In this document: one piece after another, positions 1 to 7,500 of the stretch
Numbering within the stretch: position 1 is the first letter of the stretch
Layout: each line of letters begins with the position of its first letter
Source: an uncultured Eubacteriales bacterium
GTDB taxonomy: Bacteria; Bacillota; Clostridia; UMGS1840
Assembly: GCA_900555525.1 (NCBI GenBank)
Contig: USLP01000012.1
Span: forward strand, 1 to 13,217
Length of the DNA: 13,217 nt
Reading direction: 5' to 3'
The notes under the pieces: generated by a model
What the model saw: only the letters and a program-made list of their open reading frames with translations
What the model was told of the DNA's origin: nothing
Databases searched by the model: none
Made by a program: the position numbers and the translations under genes

Positions 1-267
1 AAAGAACTGAAAAGAATAGCCGATTTGGGATATTCCGAGCTTCCCGTCTGCATTGCGAAAACGCAGTATTCTTTTTCGGACGACCCGAAGCTTTTTGGTG
101 CGCCCGAAGGCTTTAAGATAAACGTTTCCGATATAAGAATAAGCGCAGGCGCAGGATTTATAGTTGTTTTGACGGGAAAAATTATGACAATGCCGGGACT
201 TCCCAAAAAGCCTGCATACGAAAATATCGATGTAACGGAAAACGGTGAAATTACGGGACTTTTCTAA
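1..267 (+). CDS. fhs: Formate--tetrahydrofolate ligase, C-terminal fragment
   Basis: The last 88 residues of 10-formyltetrahydrofolate synthetase, which joins formate to tetrahydrofolate using ATP in the one-carbon (and, in acetogens, Wood-Ljungdahl) pathway in the cytosol. The reading frame is open from base 1, so the gene starts outside the window. Recognition rests on the highly conserved tail: [16 protein letters not shown], then [37 protein letters not shown] and the terminal ITGLF. These follow the usual family C-terminus with no gap, and the TAA falls where the family normally ends, so the visible part looks intact. The catalytic P-loop half is outside the window and cannot be judged. 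The next gene, tsaE, starts 27 bases downstream on the same strand, so read-through transcription is likely, although the two have no functional link. Confidence 0.96.
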   Translation, partial: KELKRIADLGYSELPVCIAKTQYSFSDDPKLFGAPEGFKINVSDIRISAGAGFIVVLTGKIMTMPGLPKKPAYENIDVTENGEITGLF

Positions 268-294
268 ATTTTTTCGGAGGAATAGGCGGAAACT

Positions 295-720
295 ATGAAA
301 ACGATATATAAAACAAATTCATACGAAGAAACGCAGGACGCGGCGAAAGCCCTTGCAAGAACGCTTGTGCCGAACGATGTAATTCTTCTTTACGGCGATT
401 TGGGAGCGGGGAAAACCTGCTTCACAAATGGGATTTTGTACGGTCTCGGATTTTCTTCGGGCGGTTCAAGTCCCACGTTTACGGTTGTGAACGAATATCC
501 GACAGCGCCTCCTGTGAATCATTTCGATTTATACCGCTTAAAAAGCGAAGAAGAGCTTTTTGATATGGGTTTTGCGGAATATTTTGACAGGGGAGCGGTG
601 AGTATAATCGAGTGGCCCGATATTGCGGAGGAATTTTTGGAAAAGCGAAAAACCGTAACGGTATCGATTAAATTCACAAAGAATGAAGATGAAAGGGAAA
701 TTATAATTGAAAGACATTAA
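295..720 (+). CDS. tsaE: tRNA threonylcarbamoyladenosine biosynthesis ATPase TsaE
   Basis: TsaE is the small P-loop ATPase that, with TsaB and TsaD, transfers threonylcarbamoyl-AMP to A37 of ANN-decoding tRNAs (t6A). The 141-residue protein is close to the usual family length. Visible motifs are the Walker A loop GDLGAGKT (residues 34-41), the SPTFTVVNEY segment (about 59-68) corresponding to the switch region, HFDLYR (76-81) with its conserved Asp, and IIEWPD (104-109). The start is fixed by a stop codon in frame at 283-285, with no other start between it and 295. The ribosome site is not ideal: GGAGG at 276-280 lies 14 bases upstream and GGCGGA at 285-290 only four. The 3' end overlaps tsaB by 14 bases, the usual clustering for partners of one complex. 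Confidence 0.96.
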   Translation: MKTIYKTNSYEETQDAAKALARTLVPNDVILLYGDLGAGKTCFTNGILYGLGFSSGGSSPTFTVVNEYPTAPPVNHFDLYRLKSEEELFDMGFAEYFDRGAVSIIEWPDIAEEFLEKRKTVTVSIKFTKNEDEREIIIERH

Positions 721-1405
721 TATTCTTGCCGCCGATACGTCGGGTAAGATGCTGACTGCGGCAATTCTGAAAAATGATAAGCTTTTGGCGCTTGCAAGAG
801 AAAATACGGGGCTTACCCATTCCGAGACATTTCTGCCCCGTCTTATAGAGCTTTTCGAAGAGGCGAATATGACGCTTCGTGATATAGATTTGTTTTCGTG
901 CGTGAACGGACCGGGGTCTTTCACGGGACTTCGCATAGGGATTGCGTCCTTTAAGGCGCTTGCGCAGGTTACAAAGAAGCCTATGGCAGAGGTGAGTGCG
1001 CTTGACGGACTTTATATGAGCGTTAAGGACGAATGTAACGTTGTATGCTCTATGATTGACGCGCGCCGTGAGGAGGTTTATGCCGCCGTTTATAAGGACG
1101 GAGAGAAAATTTTCGGCGATGAGCCTGTCCAAATAACGGATTTGGCACAGTTTCTTAACAAAACCGCAGACAGAGTTTTGATAAACGGCGACGGAGCGAT
1201 TGCGTATAAGGATAAAATTATCGGGCTTACACAGGGCAGAGCATTTTTGCCCGATGATGATAAACTTCTCCAAAACGCATATTATTCGGGCTTGTGCGCA
1301 TTCTTGAAATTTAAAAAGGGCGAAACGGTTACGTATGACAGCTTTAACGTAAACTACATAAAGCCGTCCCAGCCCGAAATGAAAATGAAAGGAAAGGCAG
1401 AATAA
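707..1405 (+). CDS. tsaB: tRNA threonylcarbamoyladenosine biosynthesis protein TsaB
   Basis: TsaB is the inactive ASKHA-fold paralogue of TsaD. It dimerises with TsaD and recruits TsaE for t6A synthesis. The 232-residue product begins with the family's first strand, ILAADTSG (residues 5-12), and carries the signature NGPGSFTGLRIGIASFKAL (about 66-84), followed by the MIDARREEVYAAVY segment. The start is TTG at 707: AAAGGG at 692-697 sits nine bases before it, and starting later would remove the conserved first strand. It overlaps tsaE by 14 bases and shares one base with the next start (TAATG). In many Firmicutes rimI and tsaD follow tsaB, but here a TetR regulator does, so tsaD must be elsewhere in the genome. 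Confidence 0.95.
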   Translation: MKDINILAADTSGKMLTAAILKNDKLLALARENTGLTHSETFLPRLIELFEEANMTLRDIDLFSCVNGPGSFTGLRIGIASFKALAQVTKKPMAEVSALDGLYMSVKDECNVVCSMIDARREEVYAAVYKDGEKIFGDEPVQITDLAQFLNKTADRVLINGDGAIAYKDKIIGLTQGRAFLPDDDKLLQNAYYSGLCAFLKFKKGETVTYDSFNVNYIKPSQPEMKMKGKAE

Positions 1406-1956
1406 TGTCGGATATTACGAAAAAAGCTCTCAGAAATTCATTGAGAAATCTTTTGCAGAAAAAAGCGCTTAATAAGATTACAGTGTCGGATATTACAAAT
1501 GACTGCGGAGTGAACCGCATGACGTTTTATTATCATTTTCACGATATATACGACCTTGTCGAAAGCGTTTGTTTAACCGAAATGTACGCTATTATGAAGG
1601 ATAAAAGCGAGGAACACTGGGCAGAGGGAATGTTGGAGATTTTTAATGCCATACTCGAAAACAAACAGCTTATTATAAATGTTTTCAGAGGCGCAGGCTA
1701 TGAGCAGACAGAGAATTTTTTGTATAAGCTTTTGGATTCGCTTACGCTTAAGGTTGTTGAGGAACGTGCGGAAAATCTGAATGTTCCCAAGGCGGATATG
1801 CAGTTTATTGCGGATTTTTATAAGTATGCCTTCACGGGGATTCTGATACAATGGATAAAAACCGACATGAAAGAAAACCCCGAAGAAATAGTCGAAAGAC
1901 TTAAGCGTATCTGCGATCACAGCGCAGAATGTATGATTAACAACTGCAAAAAATAA
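1405..1956 (+). CDS. TetR/AcrR-family transcriptional regulator
   Basis: A 183-residue one-component repressor-type protein. The N-terminal TetR DNA-binding domain is clear: helices 2-3 span about residues 25-46 (ITVSDITNDCGVNRMTFYYH), ending in the classic FYYHF signature, followed by IYDLVESV. The rest is a helical ligand-binding domain that looks like the DhaS-type TetR C-terminal family (FADFYKYAFTGILIQWI near the end). I cannot name the ligand. The start overlaps the tsaB stop by one base, so translation is probably coupled to the t6A genes even though the job is unrelated. Downstream lie a 33-bp palindrome and the promoter of an MMPL exporter. TetR proteins often control an adjacent exporter, so the likely target is that gene (inference). 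Confidence 0.93.
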   Translation: MSDITKKALRNSLRNLLQKKALNKITVSDITNDCGVNRMTFYYHFHDIYDLVESVCLTEMYAIMKDKSEEHWAEGMLEIFNAILENKQLIINVFRGAGYEQTENFLYKLLDSLTLKVVEERAENLNVPKADMQFIADFYKYAFTGILIQWIKTDMKENPEEIVERLKRICDHSAECMINNCKK

Positions 1957-1963
1957 GCAAATT

Positions 1964-1996
1964 ATGAAAAGTGATAAAAATTTTATCATTTTTCAT
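1964..1996. promoter_or_regulatory. 33-bp near-perfect palindrome, candidate TetR operator
   Basis: Two 16-base arms, ATGAAAAGTGATAAAA (1964-1979) and its reverse complement with one mismatch (1981-1996), flank a single central A. It lies eight bases after the tetR stop and three bases before a candidate -35 box. The length, symmetry and position suit an operator for the adjacent TetR protein. It could also form an AT-rich hairpin after tetR, but the stem has almost no G or C and the loop would be cramped, so a strong intrinsic terminator is less likely. Binding is inferred, not seen. Confidence 0.55.
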
Positions 1997-1999
1997 TGA

Positions 2000-2028
2000 T
2001 TGACGGTTGATTTTTTTTATAATATTAT
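2000..2028 (+). promoter_or_regulatory. Candidate sigma-A promoter for the MMPL exporter
   Basis: TTGACG at 2000-2005 and TATTAT at 2023-2028 are separated by 17 bases and lie about 38 bases before the TTG start at 2066. A second -10-like TATAAT at 2018-2023 would leave only 12 bases of spacing from the same -35. The palindrome at 1964-1996 abuts the -35 box, so a protein bound there could block RNA polymerase. Confidence 0.5.
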
Positions 2029-2050
2029 GTATACTTAATTATTATGATTG

Positions 2051-2057
2051 AAAGGGG
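2051..2057 (+). promoter_or_regulatory. Ribosome binding site that fixes the MMPL start
   Basis: AAAGGGG ends eight bases before TTG at 2066. The alternative TTG at 2048 would place this purine tract inside the coding region and has no ribosome site of its own, so 2066 is the better start. Confidence 0.7.
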
Positions 2058-2065
2058 ACTTTGTT

Positions 2066-4519
2066 TTGGAAAAGAATCAGAGTAAGGAGAAAAAGAATCC
2101 TCTTTTAGCCTTTTCGGCATTTATAGTAGATAAGCGTAATTTGATTTTTCTTCTTTACATATTCGCACTTATATTTTGTATGTTTTCAAGCTCATGGGTT
2201 CAGGTTGAAAACGATATAACGAAATACCTTCCCGAAGATACGGTTACAAGACGGGGTCTTGCCGTTATGGACAGGGAGTTTGTTACATTTGCAACTGCGG
2301 ATATAATGATTTCAAACGTTTCATATGACAGAGCGGAAAAGCTCTGCGATGATATTGAAGAAATAAAGGGAGTAGGAAGTGTAAAATTCGATAATACGAA
2401 TAAGCATTTCACAGGCTCGTCCGCACTTCTTTCGGTAAGTTTTGACGACGTCGAGGAAAGCGAAGAAACGAAAAAAGCGATGGACGAAATAAAAGAGCTT
2501 CTAAAGGATTACGATTCTTATATTTCGTCATCGGTAGGCGTTTCGCAGGACGAGGCTCTTGAAAACGATATGAGAGTTATAATTGTTATAGTCGCAGTTA
2601 TAATTCTTGCCGTTTTACTCTTTACTTCAAAGGCTTATGCGGAGGTAATACCGCTTATTTTAACGTTTTTGGCGGCGGCGCTTTTAAATAAGGGAACAAA
2701 CTTTATGCTCGGAAAAATTTCCTTTATTTCAAACTCCGTTGCGATAGTTTTACAGCTTGCGCTCGCCATAGACTATGCAATCATTCTTTGCCACCGTTTC
2801 AGCGAGGAACGTGAACATTTGGAGGCAAGAGAGGCTATTATAACCGCTCTTTCAAAGGCAATTGTGGAAATTTCTTCCTCAAGTCTGACAACCATTTCGG
2901 GTTTGCTTGCTCTTTTTACCATGCAGTTTATGATAGGCAGGGACTTGGGTATGGTGCTTGTTAAGGCTATATTTTTGAGCCTGCTTTCCGTGTTTACGCT
3001 TATGCCGGGGCTTCTTCTTTTGATGAGCGGCTGGATTGACAAAACAAAGCATAAAAATCTTGTTCCGAAAATAAATTTGGTTGGAAAATTCGATATAAAA
3101 ACGAAAAAAACCATGCCTGTTATTTTCCTTGTGCTTATGGTTGTGGGATTTTTCCTTTCAAATATGTGTCCGTACTGCTATGGCTTTAATAACCTTTCCA
3201 CTCCCCGTAAGGACGAAACACAGATAACGAGAGACAAGATAGCAAGCACGTTTAAGAAAACGAGCCTTGTCGCTATAGTTGTGCCGTCGGGAAATTACAA
3301 AAATGAGAGTGCCATTTTAAACGAGCTTGAAAAATATCCCGAAGTTGACAGCACGCTGGGACTTTCCAATACGGAGGCTTTAGACGGCTATATGCTTACG
3401 GACGAGATTACGCCGCGTCAGTTTTCGGAAATAGCCGAGGTTGACTATGAGGTTGCAAAGCTTTTGTATGCGGCTTATGCCGTGCAGGACGAGGACTACG
3501 GCGAAATTGTCGGAAATTTGGATTCCTATAAATTACCGCTTATTGACGTTTTCATGTTTTTGCATGACCAAATTGACAAAAAATACGTTACGCTTTCCGA
3601 TGATTTGACAAGCGATATAAATGACCTTTACGACCAGCTGTGCGACGCAAAGAAACAGCTTGAAAGCGATAATTACAGCAGAATGCTCGTTTATCTCGAT
3701 TTGCCCGAAGAGGGTGAGAAAACCTTTGCGTTTTTGGATACGATAGACAGCGTGGTAAAAAAATATTATCCCGAAGATACGTATGTTGTCGGCGATTCGA
3801 CAAGCGACAGAGATTTGTCGCTCTCGTTCTCGAGAGATAACATAATCATAAGCATACTTTCGGCATTGTTCGTTATTATCGTACTCTTGTTTACGTTTAA
3901 TTCCGCAGGCTTGCCGATACTTCTTATACTTGTTATTCAGGGAAGTATATGGATTAACTTCTCATTCCCGTATTTGCAGCAAAAAGACTTGTATTTCTTG
4001 GGTTATCTTATAGTTACATCGATACAGATGGGCGCAAATATCGACTACGCTATCGTTATTTCGGGAAGATATAACGACCTTAAAAAGACAATGCCTTTGG
4101 AAGAAGCGGCAGTCGAAGCGCTTAACCAGTCGTTCCCGACAATCATCACGTCTGGCGCAATTTTGGCGGCGGCAGGCACAAGCATAGGTCTTGTAACAAC
4201 AAACGGCGTTATTTCCGCAATAGGTATCTGCATAGGCAGAGGTACGCTGATTTCGATATTCCTTGTAATGTGCGTATTGCCGCAGATACTTATGATAGGC
4301 GATAAGATTATAGAAAAAACCTCGTTTACGCTTACTCCGCCCGATATTGTTCAGAATAAGACAGGTACGGTTTACTTAAACGGACGTGTACGAGGCAGAG
4401 TTTCGGGATTTGTTGACGCTAACGTTCACGGTCTTGTAAAGGGCGATGTGAACGCAATTGTCGAGGCGGGCAATATTGCCGAGGTTAAGGAGGGCGAAGA
4501 TGATGAAGACGAAGAATAG
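2066..4519 (+). CDS. MMPL/RND-superfamily transporter
   Basis: An 817-residue inner-membrane exporter of the RND superfamily (MMPL type), probably proton driven. The layout is the family's duplicated one: a first membrane helix near residues 24-43, an outer domain at about 44-169, a cluster of five helices to about 320, then helix 7 (350-367), a second outer domain (about 368-590) and helices 8-12 (592-745). The proton-relay Asp-Tyr pairs known from MmpL3 are present in both halves: D236-Y237 in LALAIDYAII and D660-Y661 in GANIDYAIVI. This supports an active transporter. Residues about 765-806 form an unusual cytoplasmic tail with alternating Val and Gly (NGRVRGRVSGFVDANVHG), ending in an acidic run. 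The last 17 bases overlap the next gene, whose ribosome site lies inside this one, so the two are probably made together. Substrate unknown; lipids, glycolipids or peptides are possible from the family. Confidence 0.93.
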   Translation: MEKNQSKEKKNPLLAFSAFIVDKRNLIFLLYIFALIFCMFSSSWVQVENDITKYLPEDTVTRRGLAVMDREFVTFATADIMISNVSYDRAEKLCDDIEEIKGVGSVKFDNTNKHFTGSSALLSVSFDDVEESEETKKAMDEIKELLKDYDSYISSSVGVSQDEALENDMRVIIVIVAVIILAVLLFTSKAYAEVIPLILTFLAAALLNKGTNFMLGKISFISNSVAIVLQLALAIDYAIILCHRFSEEREHLEAREAIITALSKAIVEISSSSLTTISGLLALFTMQFMIGRDLGMVLVKAIFLSLLSVFTLMPGLLLLMSGWIDKTKHKNLVPKINLVGKFDIKTKKTMPVIFLVLMVVGFFLSNMCPYCYGFNNLSTPRKDETQITRDKIASTFKKTSLVAIVVPSGNYKNESAILNELEKYPEVDSTLGLSNTEALDGYMLTDEITPRQFSEIAEVDYEVAKLLYAAYAVQDEDYGEIVGNLDSYKLPLIDVFMFLHDQIDKKYVTLSDDLTSDINDLYDQLCDAKKQLESDNYSRMLVYLDLPEEGEKTFAFLDTIDSVVKKYYPEDTYVVGDSTSDRDLSLSFSRDNIIISILSALFVIIVLLFTFNSAGLPILLILVIQGSIWINFSFPYLQQKDLYFLGYLIVTSIQMGANIDYAIVISGRYNDLKKTMPLEEAAVEALNQSFPTIITSGAILAAAGTSIGLVTTNGVISAIGICIGRGTLISIFLVMCVLPQILMIGDKIIEKTSFTLTPPDIVQNKTGTVYLNGRVRGRVSGFVDANVHGLVKGDVNAIVEAGNIAEVKEGEDDEDEE
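4358..4483 (+). other. Bactofilin-like beta-repeat tail of the MMPL protein
   Basis: Codons for residues 765-806 of the transporter. The residues repeat in short steps of the form G-x-V-x-(N/G): GTVYLNGRVRGRVSG, FVDANVHGLVKG, DVNAIVEAG. This is the spacing of a small right-handed beta-helix such as that of bactofilins or hexapeptide proteins. It follows the last membrane helix and therefore lies in the cytoplasm. The likeness is by eye, and the tail is short (about 42 residues), so it may be only a partial helix or a self-association patch. Confidence 0.5.
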
Positions 4520-7500
4520 AGTATTCACCTTTATTATTGCCGTGTGCCTTTTGTTTCTGCAATGTACGTCTTTCCTTGCATTTGCGGACGGAGACACCGT
4601 AACTATTAAATCAGCGGACGATTTCAGAGAATTTGCAAAAAACTGCCAAAACGATACATGGTCGCAGAACAAAACGGTAATTCTTGACGGTGATGTGGAT
4701 TTGTCTGAAAAGGATTATACTCCCGCCGCATATTTTAGCGGTACGTTTTTGGGGCAGGGTTATACGATTTCGGGAGTAAATCTTACGGAATCGGGCTCGG
4801 TTAAAGGGCTTTTTCGCTATATCGGCGCAGGAGCCTCCGTAAAAGAACTTAACGTAAAGGGAAATTATTTTCCGTCGGGAACAAAATCGACAATCGGCGG
4901 AATTGCAGGCGAAAATAACGGCAGTATTTTAAACTGCACATTTTCGGGAAACGTTAAGGGTACAACGTCTGTAAGCGGAATTGCAGGTATAAACCAGGGA
5001 ATGATTTCAAACTGCACCGCGGAGGGCGAGATATACGGCGAGCATTATGTAGGCGGTATTTCGGGCAAAAATTTGGGAAGCATAATACTTTCCAAAAATC
5101 ATGCCAAGGTGAATACATATACCGAAACAGTTAAGCTTGACATAGAAAATATAAATAAGGATAAGCTTCTTTCAACCGAAAATACGCTCGACATAACGGA
5201 TATAGGCGGAATTGCGGGATATTCTTCGGGGATTGTGCAGAGCTGTGAAAATTCGGGAAGTATCGGATATGAACACGTCGGCTATAACGTAGGCGGTATA
5301 TGCGGACGTCAGACGGGTTATTTAAACGGCTGCACAAATTCGGGCACGATAAACGGACGTAAGGACGTAGGCGGTATTTGCGGTCAGGCAGAACCGTATA
5401 CGGTTTTGCAGTATTCCAAGGAGAGCCTTGACCGTCTTTCCGACGAGCTTGATAATCTTGACAGCATTTTGACTCGTACGCTTAACAGTACGAAAAATTC
5501 AAAGGCGCTTATTTCTGACGCTGTAACGAGTGCAAAGGGGTATCTTAACGATGCCAAGGATTCCGTTTCAAAAATGGCGGACAGAGCTGAAGAAAAGGCA
5601 AATGAGGGCATAGACAAGGCGAACGATACAATAAGCGATATAGATAATTTCACCTCCGACCTTTCCGCACTTGTTGACGGACTTGTAACGGAGTCGGATA
5701 AAATTTCATCGTCATATGACAGCATAAGAGATATAACGGACGGCTACAGAGCGGATATAACGGCGGTAAAGGATATCTGGGACGAAGCGGATTTCAATAC
5801 GCTCGATAAGGCTATGGAACAGCTTAATTCCGCAATGACGGAGCTTTCGCAGGGAAGCAAAAACTTAACGAAAGCGTTTCGCCGTTTTTCTGCCGCAATG
5901 GGCGATACGTATTATCTTACGGAGGGGCTTGAACAGCTCGGAGACGGCGTCGCGCAGATGACGAAAGCGCTTGACACGATAACAAATTCGTTAAACGAAA
6001 TAGAAAAAATTCTGAATAAATACAGCGGAATAGATAAGCTTGGAAATATTTCTGCAATTTTGAAAGACGTTTCAGCACAGGTGAAAAACATTTCCGACAG
6101 CGTGGCAGATGCCAAAAAGGCTTTACAGCAGATTTCGGGAGGTCTTGTTGACCTTACGAAATTCATATCAAAAATCGACTCCGAAAAGCTTATAGAATCG
6201 TTTGACTATATCGAATCGGGTATGAACAGGCTTGCGAATGCGGGAACGCAGACGGCAAATGCCGCAAAAAATTTAAACCGTGCATGGAAACAGTTTAAAG
6301 AATGTATAGACAATACAAAGGAAATCACCGCTAATTTTGACGAGCGTACAGACGCGCTTTCATCGGAGCTTGACAGCATTTCCGACAGTTTGGGACGTTC
6401 CAAAGACCTTATAAAGAACTTTAACGATTCAACTGAAATCAAGGTTTCCAAGCTTGATAAGCTTGATTTGGAGGAGCGCGATAATCTTTCAAAGGCTCTT
6501 GACGGAATATCCGAGGCAACTGACAGGCTTCATAACAATCTTTCCGATTACGGCGATATTCTTTTGGATGACCTTGACGAGGTAAAATCACAGCTTTCTG
6601 TTATATTTGACGTTATGACGGATTCCGCCGACGAGATTAAAAATAAAAGTACGAAAGCGGAGGACTATATTAAGGACGTTTCGGAATATGACGATTCGCA
6701 AAAGCAGGGCAAAATTTCGGACAGCCAAAATGTCGGCGAGGTAAACGGCGACTTGAATGTCGGTGGTATTTCGGGTTCGATGGCTGTCGAATACGATTTT
6801 GACCCCGAGGACGATGTAACGAAAAAAGGCGAAAAAACGATTAATTTTCTTTATACCACAAAGGCCGTTGTTTCGGGCTGTACAAATTACGGACGTGTTA
6901 CGGCACGCAAAAACGCAGTCGGCGGTATATGCGGCAAGCAGGATTTGGGCATGATTACAAATTCGCTTGCAAAAGGCTTTGTAAAAAGCGAAAGCGGAAG
7001 CTATGCCGGAGGTATTTCGGGACAGTCTGCGTCATTAATACGCTACAGCTATTCAAAAGCCAATATTTCGGGCGATAATTACATCGGAGGAATTGCGGGC
7101 GAAGCCGACAGAGTTTACGGCTGTGTCGGCATTGCCAACCTCTCCGAATACAACGAATACTTCGGCAGTATAAGCGGTAAGGCAAACGGAAAAAACGAAA
7201 GCAATTTCTTTGTCGGCGATATAGGCGGAATAGATAATATAAGCTACCAAGGCAAGGCGGAACAAATAACGATTGAAACGCTTATGCAGATGGAAAGCGT
7301 TCCCGACGATATGAAGAAATTTTCGCTTGTGTTTGTCGCTGACGGAAAAATTGCGGACGAAATTTTCTTTGACTACGGCGAAAGCATACCCGATGACAAA
7401 ATACCTGCCGTTCCGCATAAAGACGATTGCTACGGCGTTTGGGACAGAGATGATTATAATAATCTTACGCATGACGATACCGTTACCGCCGAATATGACA

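Noticed and set aside
701..1273. Long open frame on the minus strand across tsaB
   Set aside because: It is the antisense shadow of a clearly conserved gene, with no ribosome site or family features.
1964..1996. The palindrome as a strong intrinsic terminator of tetR
   Set aside because: The stem is almost all A and T with one base at the centre, and the T run at 2011-2018 is separated from it by 14 bases; the operator reading fits better, though a weak terminator effect is possible.
2000..2023. Promoter pair TTGACG with TATAAT at 2018
   Set aside because: The spacer would be only 12 bases; TATTAT at 2023-2028 gives the normal 17.
2048..2065. Earlier TTG start for the MMPL gene at 2048
   Set aside because: It has no ribosome site, and the AAAGGGG at 2051-2057 would fall inside the coding sequence; that site is correctly spaced for TTG 2066.
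4458..4502. Earlier start at 4458 for the solenoid protein
   Set aside because: It would add an arginine-rich stretch before the signal peptide and lies deep in the MMPL gene; AAGGAGGG at 4487-4494 points to ATG 4503 or 4500.
4893..7175. GLUG repeats as a CRISPR array or DNA satellite
   Set aside because: The repetition is at protein level in one open frame; the DNA units differ in sequence and spacing.
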